A DNA stretch of 64,000 bases, from NCBI GenBank assembly GCA_030248215.1, contig JASANG010003168.1, positions 30,960-94,959 on the forward strand. Reading direction: 5' to 3'. The position numbers and the translations under genes are program-made. Below the pieces are notes generated by a model. It was not told where the DNA came from. It searched no databases and worked only from the letters and a program-made list of their open reading frames with translations. Shown piece by piece: positions 36,701 to 49,728 of this stretch (its first letter is position 1; each line of letters opens with the position of its first letter). The DNA is from Enoplolaimus lenunculus. Its lineage: Eukaryota > Nematoda > Enoplea > Enoplida > Thoracostomopsidae.

Positions 36701-39700
36701 AATGAAAAACTGTGTTGTTGTGCTCTTCTTGAATTAATTCAGAGTTTTTGCATTTATTCAAGCAGCTTGAATTAATTCAAACATCATTTAATTTTAATGC
36801 ACTAAACAAAAATTGTATTGGTATGAAAGCGTTTTCAAGGCGAGAAATTTCGAGTAGTGTCTTCATTACGCGTGAATGTTTCATGCAGATAAAACTTGCA
36901 GCTGCGAGTTTTTTCTTCAAAAATTCATTCGAAGAACTTGCAGATGTAATTTATTCAAAATGAATATGTGCAAGAAATAATGCATAGGTATAAATAGCCA
37001 TGCAAGTCGATCAATGAATGATCATTGGCTGAACAGATAGCTTATAGCGTATGCTTTATATTTATTACAGTAGTCCGGAAACTCGTGCAAATTGCAGGTG
37101 CGAGTTCTAGCAGCAGAAACTTATTTCTGAATCCAACTTAAAGACTTACCTTCAATCTGAGCATGAATTACTCGACCACAAGCTTGATTAGGGCACCAAA
37201 CCCATGTAGAGCGACTTTTCTGCATCAAAACATCACGCAAACGTGATCCATACAAATCACACAACGGCAATGGTGTAAATGATTTCAGTGTATCGAAATC
37301 AATGAACGCGTTGCAACGATATTCCTAAATTAATAAAAACACTATACAATAATTACTTAGATAATAAGCTTCAACCAAAAAAATAATTTGTTCTAAAACT
37401 ACTTGAGCTTATTCCTGGATTATTAAAAAATAAAACGTCGGGAGCAAGATTTGAACCGCCCAAATTCTCAAAATACATATATGCAGTAGCACGTGAACGT
37501 TCCATGCATTAATAGTGTATGACCTGTTTCGCAAAGTGTTTTATGTTTTGTACTCGGTGGGGGGGGGGGTCGTAAGAGAGATGTCCATCCGCCCGTCGAA
37601 AAGAATCTCAGGAATTGCTGAACCGATTTTGGTTTAACATTTTTTGTTTGAAAACTTATTATCCTGGCGTGTTAACGTAGCCACAGGCTAATATGCATAA
37701 TTGGTTAAGCCTAAATTAGCACTATTTACTGTATCTCACTAATTATTACAAGTAATCTAATTTCAGTACTAAAAGGCACGTTTTCTAAAATGCACAACAA
37801 CAATTTTACAAGCAATCAAATTCAGTACTTAAGGGTTTTTGGTGCAAGCAATCAGAATATAATGTTTATAACCTCCAAAACCTATAACTAAATAGTTAGC
37901 TAATATGCATATTAGCTTAACCGATAACCCTAAATTAGGGCTTTCAATTATTTCACCGAATATTAAGGGTTACAAACAATGAAATTCAGTCCTAAAGAGT
38001 CATGTTCGAGCTTCGCTCAATACATGTAGTTCTACTTAGACTGGTAATATCGATATTGTTAATAAACTTCAATGAAAAAATTAATCCATTGTTTCACTGT
38101 AAAACTATCTTTCACCACTCCCTATCAAGCCGCGATGTCTTCAGCATCCAAGATAGTAAATTTCATGATTCAAAAGTATTGTTTTAGCAGATAAAGGGAG
38201 GGTTACAAAAACGTGACCTATATAAGTTCGATTTTGACTTAAGTTGAGATTTTACTTAAGTTTTGTAGGTTTAACTTAAGTCAGGGGTTTTCATCAAAGA
38301 ATTTTGCCAGCTAGGTTAATCGATGTAGCTAGATACTCGTACCGATTTTGAACTTCTAGTTCTAACTATGCAGTGAGATCAATAGGTAACCCGAAAAACC
38401 TGCCTTTATAAAAAAATTCGACCTTGAAGTAAAAAATCGAGTGACGTAAAAAGTCGACCTTAGTCATGACTCTGCAATCCAGCTAATGTATACCCCTTAC
38501 GTCTTTAAAATACCTACCCACCCCTCCGGCCGCTCAAATCCAACTCAACATTTGTTACCTTCCCCCTGACTATACTCACCGGACAACCAATTGGAACGCG
38601 GCCGTTATAAACCCGGTCTACAACATACGCTTGCCAGCATTCAACACAAAACCAATGTCCACATTGAGCAAGTGCAAGTGCCGGCTGCCCATTCGAACAA
38701 CAAGTTGCTGGCTCATTTACGGTCGCAGGGGTCTTAATATCAAGGTCACAATAGCAAACACCGCAGACTTGTTCAAAATCGAACGGATCAAACCCAAGCG
38801 CAGTGCTTGGCAAATCAGTATTTTCCGCGTCACTTTTTTCACTATCTCCTGTATGCTCGCAAACTACTGTTAGTTGACGTTGAAGCTAAATTCATAAAAA
38901 TTGAAAATCGACAAATCCATTTCTATAATATGTTACATAACAGAGATGTCCCGGGGCCAGGATTTTTAGCGGGGCCGGGGCCAGTAAAACACACTAAACT
39001 TCAAACTTTCTACATTTCTTACGTAAGCATGCACCTCGGAGTAGGTAAACTGATATTCCAAATTTCCTGTACAAATATTAGCCCCTAAACTACGCTCAGT
39101 ATTCGTAATCGCCGCACTATCAGAGGTATATATGTCTTACATTTCTAGCCTTCCGAGAATACGTCAAATACGATAAATTCAGTATCGATATGCTCCTAAA
39201 ATAGAAACCTGTTTGCAACCGTATAGAAACATTCAAAATTAGCCAGCACAAAATTTTGTAGTTAATAACGGTAACCAGGGATGGACGGTCTCGGGTAAAA
39301 ACCGAGACCGAGACGCAACATGAAGTCTCGGTCTCAGTCCATTTTCGGTCATCACCGAAAAAACCAAAATTTTCAAAATGATTTATTTCTAATAGGTTTT
39401 CCGAACTTTTTGCGGTTTTTCATAGATTTTTGTGTTTTTTCACAATATCTGCTCATAATTATTGTGTAACTATGAAAATTTATTGATTCACAGCGAATTT
39501 CATTCATTAGGCATCACAGACTTCAACAACACAGCAATACCGACACTTAAAAAAGCGAGACCGAGACTAAGACCCAAACTCCCATGCCTTACAATTTCAT
39601 GTAATCAGTTTATGATATTTATGTTGCTTTTTGTCATCAATTGCGAATTTATTGTGTGTGTATATCCGCCGGTATTTTTCTTTTCCTCAAATCTGCGGCT

Positions 39701-42700
39701 ACAGTCGTAATGAGTTACAACATTCAGTGTTATTTATCATTGAGCGAAGCGAAACTCCGAGCAAAGCTCGGAGTTTCGCGAAGCATTTTATGTTTTGTAC
39801 TCTGAGGTCGAAAGGTGGATGTACGTCCGTCCGTCCGAAAAGAATCTCAGGAACGGCTGAACCGATTTTTATAAACTTTTTTTGTTTGAAATCCACTTAT
39901 ACTGGATTGTTAACCTCATATTGGGGTTTCAAAATTTTAAGCCGTTTATTAGCTACAGGCTAGTTTGCATAATTAATTAAGCCTAAATTAGGACTTTCTC
40001 CATTATTTCACTAATTATTACAGTTACAAGCAATCTAATCTCAGCATTAAAGGGTTTTCGGTGCGTGAAGGTTTTTGGGTGCGATGAATCTGAATAAATT
40101 GTTTACAAACCTCCAAAATTAATAATTGAATAGTTAGCTAATAACTAATTTGCATATTAGCATAACTGCTTACGTGTGTTCGAGCTTCGGTCAATACATG
40201 TAGTCCACTACGACTGGTTATTTACAGTTCAAGCCCCATGCCAGCGTGTCTCTGTCCAACATAATACAGATACCCTCTAAAACAATACTTACATTCCGGA
40301 TATGATTATTTAATTCCAGCAATGCCTCCAGAGCGTGTTGTTGAGAATATGATTTGACTGGGGGCCGAATCAAATTGCTCTCGGTTATAACATTGACTTC
40401 TGGTGTTGTATAGACAACGTCAGAGTTTGGCTGATATCTAAACAATGAAATATTTCTATTTTCAAGATTCAAACAGCACATAATTCAAGCAATTGCGAAA
40501 TTTCTTCGACTAATATAGCTGTGAAAATCGAACTTCATTTATCCAAGAGTTTGACTATTACTGCGTTAAATGGTTAATATTTAGTTTGGTTCCAATTATC
40601 TATTAAAATTCTGTACGTCAACTACGTAGTAATACGCTAATTAAACTCTGATAGTAACGAACAGTTTTTTACATATAGCTTTGTCGCACATAAAACGCTT
40701 CTGAGCGGGATATTTTTATATTCGTTTCGTAACTTACTGAAAGACAACCTAAATTTGGTCCGATTTAAAGTTTTTAAACCGCCAATACGTACCATAAAAC
40801 TTACAAATCTAAAGGCATCAATTCAAACGTGGCAATTGCTCCAGCAACAATATCATCTACGCTCATCACTTGCAAGTTATTTAATGTATTAATGCTTAAC
40901 GTATTCACTTCATCAGTCATGTTTGCGTTTAAATATACCCTGAAATACATTTTAATGATTTCGTTCGTACACCGGGTAGCCAGCACTGTACTATAACCCT
41001 TTCAAAATACTGTATTCATTCTGACATCTTGCATACCTATCAGTAGGATGAAAGCGAAGTTCCGATTCCGATTAGAATTTCGATTCAAATCCAGGCCTGA
41101 TTTCGATTCCGATTGCACATATAATCGGAAGACTAATCGTAATTTTTCAACGTTTCTAACCCCGTATTATTTGTAATTCGGAGCTTATGATAATTTTCCG
41201 CGCGCAAGGTATAATTTGTTGTTCCGATTCCGTATAATCCAGTTTTGCTTTGCACCATACCATATTAACATGGAAATTATAGTAAAAAACATAAATAGCC
41301 TATACTTCGAACGCGGATAACACCATGAAACAGATATATTGATCCTGGGCATAATAGTGCCCGTTCCGATTCCGATAAAATTCAGTTTTACCATGCGCCC
41401 TGCTTATCAGCACCTTAACGGTAAATCTTCTGTCGCGAAAAAAGGTTCTTAAATCAGACAATGGATACGGAAAAATATATCTGATTAGGAATAGTCACAT
41501 TCCATAAGAATTCAAATATTAAAAGTAACCTTCCATCCTCGGCCCAGAGCATTAGAAATGTTCCAAATGTTTTGCTCTCAACAATGAAAAATAAGGCGTT
41601 CTGGGTGATGGGGCACGACCTGAGCTATCATATTATTTTGTACCTACCCGTACTTCAGTAGCATAGCAGGCTGTACTTGAAAAGTTTTTCACAAATGGGT
41701 GACTGTTAGTTTCTTGCACTTCAAGAAAAATTTCGGGAACTTGCCACCGACCCTATTCCCTGGCTACGTTACGCAACATACCAAACTTCAGCAACACGTT
41801 TCGAGGCCAGGGTTTTAATATGGATGTTGCGAACTTCAAAGACACACAGCGCAACAATTTGATCTAATTTCTTTATTTCATTAACGCCGTATGAATCTTT
41901 CAAGTTCTAAAGCAATAAAAAATAAAAATAAAATAACAAAATCATTTTTGAAACTTTAGAAAACATCACTAAAAACAGATGGACTGATCGACATTTATTT
42001 TATATTGTCTGAAACCCGAACAATTAGGGTTGCGCTATATTCGCTCCGCGGCACGATAAAATTTCTTTATTAACAATTGATGTGCGTCACCAAGTAGATT
42101 TTGTCTATATTTTTAGTAGCAACGCATAGCGGTGTGCGCGGCGTCCGGCTCCGTATAGTATAGAGCAACCCAGGGTGCAAAGCGGAACTGGATTATACCG
42201 GAATCGGACGGGGAATTGGAACAGCAAATTTATACCGGAAATTTTTTCATAAATTGTGCATGAACAAGCTGGCGATGATTTTTTCTGCAAAAGATAAACT
42301 ACAATCAATTATTGATAAGTTAACTCATCGATAGCAAGTTAATAGATAAATAATACAGGATTTATATGCAACGCATCACTGCAAGCAAGATTAAAATTAA
42401 AATTTCAAAATTCCGATTTCGATTGATTGTGCAATCGGAATCGAAATCGGAACTCGTTTTGAATTGGAAATCCAGTTGCACCATGGGGCAACCATACCAG
42501 TCTCGCTTACTAGTCCACTGCCCGGTGAATTGTACAAACAAACAGATTCTAATGCGTCAAAATCAACTCACAAAAGCATATTAGGTATGTATATCATGAG
42601 AACCCAAAAATTTATACGCTAAAATGGAAACAAACAGTACGCGAAAGCAACACAGTAATAAATCTATGTAATTTAAAAATTCTGTGTGCGAATACAAAGT

Positions 42701-45700
42701 AAAAATGACAAAAACAGTAGTAAAATGTCAAAAACCACAGGTTTGGCTTAAACTATCTGACTCGCGGATCTATTGGAACACCGACCCAAGCCCTTAGCAT
42801 GGGTCAAAACGTAATTTTGTGCTAAAAATTTAGCACAGAAATTGCATTGGCTTCTGAATTTCGAGCAGTATACATCACGCGTCCGCCCTTGTAATAACGT
42901 TTGGAACCGCCACCAAACGAACCTGACAGACAGCTTCTAAAATATCAATCGTAAACCTTCGATTTAAGACAGCGCATTCGCAATATTGCCCACCATAAAC
43001 TTTCGCGAGTCGGTCACAGTTTAGCTCGTCTGTCCAAATTTCTACAGCAATTGGAACCATTTCAAAGTAGGACCTTGACGCTGGCTGGCCAGTGGACTCG
43101 GCCGCAACTTTCTGCCCTCTAGCAACTGATGTGCTTGGTCCTTCCAAAGTTTCGTTCATTGATAATCGCTCAAATTCAGTCGTATCAGCGGTGTTTTCAG
43201 TATCACTCTCATGATCGCTTCCGGTGGTTTCTACTGCTTCGACATAAAACACTTTCCCCTTAAAATACCACGGTCGTATAATGCAAACAACTGGTCAGTA
43301 ATGCAAGTTCCACAATAGTATGAGCTTGCGTTTCTGCACACTGACATAAAATAAAAAGTCTACCCAAACAAACAGTTAATTTTCATGCCGCCAGCATATG
43401 GTTTCACTACTCAAAAACTTCGAAAACTGCACAAATTTACAACGCTACGTATATATCATTCGGTCAACATTAGATCCTGTATTCTCAAATGTGTGAAGCA
43501 CCTATCACCAGTTGGCGATAGGTTTAGTAACCTTGGAACCAGCGCATGCTGAGTTTCAAATGCATTTGAGAATATGGGCCCAGGTTCCTGTAAAACATTC
43601 ACTCTCCGGATGCGGTTAAGAAAAATTAATACCCGCTTGTTCCCTGAGGAGAGCATACCTTATTGCTCACAATGTCCGGCTTCGAATTTGTCATTTCTGC
43701 TTTCAATTTCCTATCTTGTTTTCGGTTTCGTTTTTGTTCTGTTCGATACGTTTCGAGCGATTTAGACATTACGGCCAAATAATCCAACGATACATTTTCG
43801 TCGCTGCTTCTGTCTGTAAACAGACAAATTAGGAATGACATAGAGCGCCTCAAGCCCCGTCAAACCATACTTGTCCTTCTTAATTTCTCTGAATTATGAA
43901 ATTTACAGAATCAATACTATCCAGTTTTGAAATGTTGAGATTAATGCATAACCTTAAAAATGCGCCTTAGGGTTCCGATATGCAGAACAACCGTCTTGAA
44001 CATTTCCATGATTGTAATTACACTAATCGGGTATTTCGATAGCCAATCATAAATGAGGGGTGCTTTTTTGGAGGAGCCATCTGCTTCAATTCGCGGCATT
44101 TGATGAATAAGGGAGAGATGCTTTTAGAAAGCCCGGGAAAACTGGTCAAGGTCTAAAAAATATTAAAACGCTAACCCACGTTTTTGACCCTCTTTTTTAA
44201 GTATAATTTCAAACCACGGTAGGATATTTCGAGTCACAGGGGTTGAACATCGATGATTTTGCCAAGTAACCGGAGGCATCCAACCCCGCACTAGCGAAAT
44301 ACCAGTTTGGAGTAAAAATTACATTTACAGTTGCAATAGATTAAACAAAAAACAACCACACCCTTTCAACAACACAGACTACTAACCTTCGCCGCTATCA
44401 TGTTGTGATCCCTCCGACTGGTTATCTTGATCAAAAATGGTGTCATAACGTGATTCCATATTTTCGTCAACCAAGTCACCGCTTATCGTATACTCATCGT
44501 CATCTTCCCATACACAGTCGTCTTCTGGTGACCATTTTTTCCGGTTTTGAGTTGTCGAGCTGGAATATCCTTTCCATGCTTCTAAAACAAAAATAATGTT
44601 TAACATTTGTTGATAGCCAGCCGGGACTATATGAACCCCTGGACCAATCAGCTTGAAAGCCAATCTAAAATAATTTATATAAACAGCCTTTATTCTGGCT
44701 GTCTGGCACCTGATTTGTAGAGGTACACATTTGATAATATGAACCCAAAGCAAAAAATTTGTCACTTACTATCCATCGCTTTTTTGTACAATCCTTTGCT
44801 GCGACAGCCGTGTGAAACTTCATATTTGACGTCCAGCACAGGATTAACAGCTGTCATGCCGGTGTCTTCAGCTGTGTTAGTATCAACTAAAGGAGGTAAG
44901 CCAGCTGCTTGACGGACCTGTGCAATCCTGGCCCGTTGTCTTTGTGCTGTACGAGTTGCATTATTGCTTTCAGCGTTGATAACCAAGCTTGCTTCTTGAC
45001 AAAACGTTTTTTGCGCATGTCGGTGACATTCAACACCGTTTTTAACTGCGTGATATGCCTATAAACCCGAAGAAGATTAAAACACTGTCAAAACAGGAAA
45101 CGAATTAGAATTCCCCACAAATACAAAAACCAAATAATCCCAGTGAAACTACACCTACCAAATATGTGTTCCAAATATACTGGCATCTGGGCTCGCGTTT
45201 CACTTAAGACTAATAGGGATACAAACAAAAAATCAAAATCTCACGTTCTACTCAGCAAACCAACCCCTGTTTTGTTTCGCCCATTATGCAAAAAATTATA
45301 CTTGGTTTCAAAGAATACAGAAAACTCGGTTTACGCCATCCTCTAAACTCCATCTGTAGAAAGTCTAAAAGAAATAGCCTCTCAATGTGCCTTGAAGTAG
45401 TGATTAAGAAAGCTTTATAGAACATTTATATACGTGTACTCAGTTTTTCGTTACGTATATACAGTATGGTTTGCACAAAACATTGTTTCGATTCAACATT
45501 ATATTTTCCGATAAAAACGTGTGAAAACCCACTTTTTGACAGCAATTGGTGCAGTTGGTACCTACCTGCCTGAGTAAAAAAATTACAACTACGGCCCCGA
45601 GACAGCTCAATTTTAACTGCAGCATTGATTTCTCAATCACTTCAAAAATAGCTCCTTTACCTTAGCTCGTTGGCTATTGTCGGCGAGAGTTTCTTTCTCA

Positions 45701-46677
45701 ACAACTGCAACATTAATCATTTTAGCTTCACACATCGATTCCAAATTATCGTTAACCACGTCAACTAATTTCCATCGCTTCTGAGAAAATAAGAAAATTT
45801 TGTAAATAAGTTATACATTAGGGTGCAACCGAAATTACAATATACGACCCGGAACCGGAATTTGAAAAAATTACGGGAAACTGAACCAGAAAATGAAAAA
45901 TACATGCCACCGAAAAATCATCTTAATTTTCTTTTTGCAATGCCGGATATCGTAACTCAATAAAGATTGTGCACGTACACGTTCACCTGCAAACATTTAC
46001 ATTTACATGTGTGAAAGAAAAAATATGTAAATGTAAATTCAATCAGTTCGATAGTATATACTTAGCATAAATACGAATGATGGTATAAATTTTTTGAAGT
46101 TTTTTAAAAGTAATATCCGGCAAGTTAAAATACCGGAGCCGGATATCCGTTTGCATCCTAATATATAGTTGTAAACACAAACAAGCTGTAACAACGGACC
46201 CATGGATGGAAACACTTAGATACGACTTATAACTTTTGTAATATGCAAGAATTTTAGCAAAAAATGTCTACCAGAATGAAATATGCTATGTTGTATTCAC
46301 GAGTATTTTCGAGCGTATCAAATCTTTATCCCGTACATAATATATATTACAACAAAATGGGCCCTTGTTAATTAGGGGCGACTTTTCACTGTCTTATATA
46401 GTTATATATGTACCTTTTTATTTAAGGAGTATTCAACTTGATTTGCTTGTATTTGGGGTGAAATGCCATCCAACTGTGCCAAATCGCAACGTTTAGCAAT
46501 TTCAGCGCACTCGGTTACAACATCTTTTTTGACGCTACCGTATGATTTTAGCGCAGTCGACACCCGATGAGGATCCTGTTTAGTTGGTCTAACTTGAGAT
46601 GATGGTTTTCGATCAAGCAAATTACTGTAGTTTTCGAAAGCGTGAGAATACTCAGTGATATTAGATTCTTCGGCCAT
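30719..46677 (-). CDS. RBR (RING1-IBR-RING2) E3 ubiquitin ligase, ariadne-like, 17 exons
   Basis: I read 17 minus-strand exons with consistent phases: 46677-46414, 45780-45661, 45058-44770, 44581-44387, 43813-43659, 43258-42923, 41906-41782, 40939-40805, 40437-40293, 38885-38580, 37324-37150, 36048-35914, 35079-34889, 33249-33103, 32059-31946, 31327-31205, 30880-30719. They total 3,117 nt, or 1,038 aa plus stop. The ATG follows an in-frame TAA. RING1 (CGVC...CGHWFCVECW) starts near residue 629. The IBR follows (WCPNQACG...CGYTWCPKC...PHWPLDC). RING2 (CPHC...GCNYMLC...FCWVC) has its putative thioester Cys near residue 828. The last 180 residues are helical and resemble an Ariadne domain. The first 590 residues match no domain I know, with an acidic stretch in exon 4. 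RBR ligases pass ubiquitin from E2 through the RING2 Cys to substrate. The exact subfamily is unresolved. The exon 6 donor (GTTCGT) is the weakest junction. Confidence 0.82.
32420..32771. mobile_element. hAT-like MITE (352 bp, CCGAAT array) in an RBR intron
   Basis: Ends CACGGTGGCACCGAATCC and GTTGCCACCCTG, with CCGAATCCGAA hexamer arrays inside both ends. The flanks GAGCACGC and GAGCACAC agree at 7 of 8. The AT-rich centre is non-coding. It lies between exons 14 and 15. Confidence 0.8.
34060..34283 (-). CDS. Second RING2 (Rcat)-encoding exon of the RBR gene, probably alternative to exon 13
   Basis: This frame reads from a plausible acceptor (TTTAAAG before GACATC) to a weak GTGTGC donor, and encodes about 74 residues with CPACKIPMEKGDGCYHMTC and CGTSFCWGC, a complete RING2 signature. 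It lies between exon 13 (35079-34889, another RING2) and exon 14. Both exons start with GA completing the same Gly codon left by exon 12, and both can end in phase 0. Exon 13 ends in phase 0, while this exon needs two bases to complete a codon, so the two cannot be joined in frame. That points to mutually exclusive use. This copy has the usual His after the putative catalytic Cys (GCYHM), where exon 13 has Tyr (GCNYM). It could instead be a decaying exon duplicate. Confidence 0.6.
34340..34520. repeat. Repeat with TTCGACTT/AACTTAAATTGAG motifs, copy 1
   Basis: A stretch with AACTTAAATTGAGATTTTAC is closely matched at 38220-38290 (ACTTAAGTTGAGATTTTAC), and both end in a GTCGAC-containing block. 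Both copies are in RBR introns. Family unknown. Confidence 0.5.
36135..36413. mobile_element. Probable hAT-like MITE of the GGGTGCAACC family in RBR intron 11
   Basis: CCGGAGCC/GGATATCCGG motifs sit at both sides and the right end is CCGGTTGCACTCAG. The left boundary is approximate and no target duplication was found. Confidence 0.5.
37531..38047 (+). repeat. Dispersed repeat R, copy 1, in RBR intron 10
   Basis: Runs from TTTTATGTTTTGTACTCGG through a GTCCATCCGCCCGTCGAAAA block, GAATCTCAGGAA and ACCGATTTTG to CGAGCTTCGCTCAATACATG. A second copy in the same orientation lies at 39741-40220. It includes an 11-base G run. Non-coding and non-autonomous. Confidence 0.8.
38218..38462. repeat. Repeat with TTCGATTTTGACTTAAG motifs, copy 2
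   Basis: Related to 34340-34520. The outer blocks TTCGATTTTGACTT and AAAAAGTCGACC are roughly inverted, so it may be a MITE. In RBR intron 10. Confidence 0.5.
39276..39588. mobile_element. Degraded hAT-like element of the GAGACC family in RBR intron 9
   Basis: The left end CAGGGATGGACGGTCTCGG with GAGACC/GGTCTC hexamers matches the ends of 54173-54960. The right end near 39580 (GAGACTAAGACCC) is degenerate and the boundary approximate. Confidence 0.6.
39741..40220 (+). repeat. Dispersed repeat R, copy 2, in RBR intron 9
   Basis: Same order of blocks as 37531-38047 (TTTTATGTTTTGTACTCTG, GTCCGTCCGTCCGAAAAG, GAATCTCAGGAACGGC, CAATACATGTAG). It starts with GAGCGAAGCG and a perfect hairpin, CGAAACTCCGAG against CTCGGAGTTTCG. 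The two copies flank RBR exon 10. Confidence 0.8.
41044..41402. mobile_element. hAT-like MITE (359 bp, GATTCC array) in RBR intron 7
   Basis: Ends TAGGATGAAAGCG and CCATGCGCCCTG, with TTCCGATTCCGAT arrays at both ends. The flanks CCTATCAG and CTTATCAG agree at 7 of 8. Same family as 42171-42485. Confidence 0.75.
42171..42485. mobile_element. hAT-like MITE (315 bp) with CAGGGTGCAA ends in RBR intron 6
   Basis: Ends CAGGGTGCAAAGCGGAACTGG and TCCAGTTGCACCATG, with subterminal GGAATCGG-type repeats. The flanks GAGCAACC and GGGCAACC agree at 7 of 8. Confidence 0.8.
45820..46160. mobile_element. hAT-like MITE of the GGGTGCAACC family in RBR intron 1
   Basis: The left end is TAGGGTGCAACCGAA and the right end, in reverse complement, TAGGATGCAAACGGATATCC, with CCGGAACCGGAA and CCGGAGCCGGA motifs inside. 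No clear target duplication. Confidence 0.65.
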
Positions 46678-49677
46678 TACCGCAGTATGAGCGAATGCTA
46701 TGTAAGTTTAGCTTTCGATACTGAAACCACGGTTAAAATTAAAAATTCAACACATCTCAAGTTCTCAAGAACGGCTGGAAATGGTTACGTAATATAACCC
46801 AGAGTGCGGCCAAACAAAAATACCGAAATCGAATGCCGAAATTAAAAATTGTATACTAACAAATGTATTTCAATAGTTATGAGATAAAATTTAACAGCAC
46901 AAATTCAGTAGCCTACTTACTTCATGTAATGTAGCACAATTTTGTAATTACAAAAATTTTGGATTAGCTGCAGATGTTCGAAATGAAATACCTAAAAATT
47001 ACGAAATTAATCCAAAATCTTTAAAATTTGGATGCATCCGCCATTTTTTCTTTACAATTAAACAAACCACTGAAACCTTTTTAACAATACCCTACTTCGT
47101 AAGTTCAGTGAATCGATTTGTTCAATTGTTTGAAAAAGCAATGGTCCTAATATTTTCATGTGCATGAAAACATGTGAGACATGCTTAAAGTAATTGGAGA
47201 GACGGGCCGCGCGGCAATGGCAGAGCGTTCGCACGACGATCTGTCAGCCGGTCATAAGTGTGCTTTTCCAGCTGCCTGGTAAAATGTTCTGATCTCACGC
47301 GTTGCTCTGCAATCTACATGGTAGCAGTACCCGAAAGCCAGGGTCCTAACGAAAAATAAATATTGCTGGAAGGGGAACAGTAACAGCAATTGAATTTCTT
47401 TGCAGGAAACAGAACAGAAACCGGAATTTGAAAAAATTTTCATCACCAAATCACTGTTGAATTTTCCTGAAATCTTGCCAAAAAATGGCTTACGCGAATT
47501 TTCAGCTACTTTATCATCAATTTTTGTGAAAACACATCAGAAACTGTTTATGAACATAATTGAAGTAATTGCAAAACACTCATTTAAAATAAAGATTTTT
47601 CATAGACGTTTCCAATATTTAAATCAAACCCGTAAAAATTCGGGCTCCTGCATCTTTGAATGCAGGAACAGGAACAGGAACCGAAATCTCTGTTGAAAAC
47701 CAATCGAAATCTAAACATCAAATGCACTTACCTCGTGAGAAGTGAGAACGTTAAAAACTTTCAATTAAAACTAACAAGTACCCGATACAACAATAACAAA
47801 CTACACACAGTAAATATCTCACCTCCTAGCAACGAGTCGTTTATATAGAACTCTATCACAATTGCTTTGTTACTATCCATTGCGTAATATACTTGTACAC
47901 ATTCTGTGACGTCACACCCAAAAAAGGTGATGTTTGATACATCATAATTTCGCTAGCTTAGTATTTTGCAACAAAAGTCATGATCATGCAATCCGACCAT
48001 TTTTAAATATGTTTTGTACTATTAATGTGAAAAAATTGGTGCTCGTAGTATTGTAGAAAATTTCAATTTTACAATTTGTCTGAGTTTCACATGTCTAACC
48101 CTCTTTGTTTTTGAGCATTTCGTGTGTCCTCCGACCATTTGACGGCCTCAAAGACAATAAACTCCATTAAAACACATTTTGATGTTTCACAATAGTTATT
48201 ACCGCACAGTGCTGGTTTTTACACAGTATTCCGGAAGGGGCTTCTGAAATGTGTCTATGCATGTTGTATGTGAATATGGGTCGCCCTTTAAAAATTGTCT
48301 ACATAGCCAATTAGATTCCCAAAATAAATTTTGTTTAGTTTTGTTGGGGGCATGGCTGTGGTGGCCCCGTTTATAGACGTGGAGCAGACGGTACTAAACT
48401 GATAGCGCGTATAAATATTGTTTTGTCCCAAATTACTAATTTACTAAACACCCATGCATACCGGGTGGGAAAACCAAAGTGCAACCGGAAAAACAATGTC
48501 AGATCAGGAACTGGGTAAAAAACAGAACTGCAAATACTTCATGAGCGATGCAACGTAAATTTGGGATGCGATCTGTGCATTTTATTTTTATGCAAAAGTA
48601 TGTTTCTGCCGAGATATTCTTGTAGGTTGGTCTGAACTTCAGCATTTCAATCACGGTTATTGCCATAGCTAGTGCGAGGGTTTGGCGAACGTGCAAAAAT
48701 ATTTTAAACGGTCAAGTAAAACGTTCTACGTAGGCAGGATAAGGATGGAACTGCAACCGCTAACTTTTGTAAGCGTAAATTATATAAGGATTTATTGTTA
48801 GCAGCATAATGCATAAGACATGTGCGACAACCTATATGTGCTCATTGTTAACGCCATCTTGGAGTATCAGGTAATTGCATAGATAATTCGTATATAAACG
48901 AATGTGATATATTACGTACTCGTTAACAAATGTTAGTTTTTCTTTAATAGTCCTACTCACTAAACAGATTTAACTGTTCTAAAATAAGTATTCTTATCCT
49001 TGCTTTCAAAACATATGTGCGTTCGAAGAGCATTTGAATGAACTCGATTTCTCCAGATTTTTACATTTTTCGCGAAATTCGGACTAGATTTATGTCCGTA
49101 TGTTTTAAATTATCTACAGGGTGTTTTTAAGTGGGTCTTTCACCCCTAAACATTAATGCTCTATACGTAATATTTGTCATTTATCGTCAGTATTTTTACA
49201 TTAGTACATGTGACATGCGGATGTATGGAGGCAAATAATAACCTCATGCTGATGCTGTACATCGGTAAAAACGCTGCTGCATATGTAGTGCCTTCATATG
49301 CAGCAGCAGTAAAACATTGAAGAACCAATATACATGTGTATAATGTTGAGGTTATTATAAGGCATAAAAACAGAAAAACTGGCCTACCCAACTTATCACA
49401 GTACATATGTGATCTAAATTGCGTGCATAATATTTACACATGTTACACTCGTCACTGTTGTTTTAGTTTCATTCCTTGTATATTCTTTATTTGAAATTGT
49501 AATGTTCTTGTGCATTTAGTCTGTGCCTAATATAATTACGTTTATCCTGCAAGGTGCGCCATGCGCCGGAGAACGGCTAAAGTGAAGCCTCCGACGCATG
49601 TGGTGCGATAAATTAAGATAGTCTTAAAAGGATACAGACATGCCAGGCTGGCTTTGCCGGGTGGTTTGTGGGAAACT
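46678..49677. other. Intergenic, 5' of the RBR gene
   Basis: No gene recognised. The short frames at 47400-47848 overlap a stretch with GGAACAGGAACAGGAACC and similar hexamers, again resembling ends of the GGGTGCAACC family. A TGGCAGAGCGTTCGC stretch near 47220 looks like a tRNA A box but has no B box. No promoter element could be assigned. Confidence 0.5.
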
Positions 49678-49728
49678 CTTATTATTATTATTGTTATTAT
49701 TATTGTTATTATTATTATATAATTAAGA
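49678..49728. repeat. TTA/TTG microsatellite, possible LINE tail
   Basis: About 50 bases of TTATTATTATTG-type repeat. Read on the minus strand it is a TAA-type tail about 390 bases after the LINE stop codon. Read on the plus strand it directly follows a GGGTGGTTTGTGGGAAACTC block that could be the 3' end of another, truncated LINE. I cannot decide between the two. Confidence 0.6.

Noticed and set aside
47211-47290. Possible tRNA (A-box-like TGGCAGAGCGTTCGC)
   Set aside because: No B box and no paired acceptor or T arm follow at tRNA spacing.
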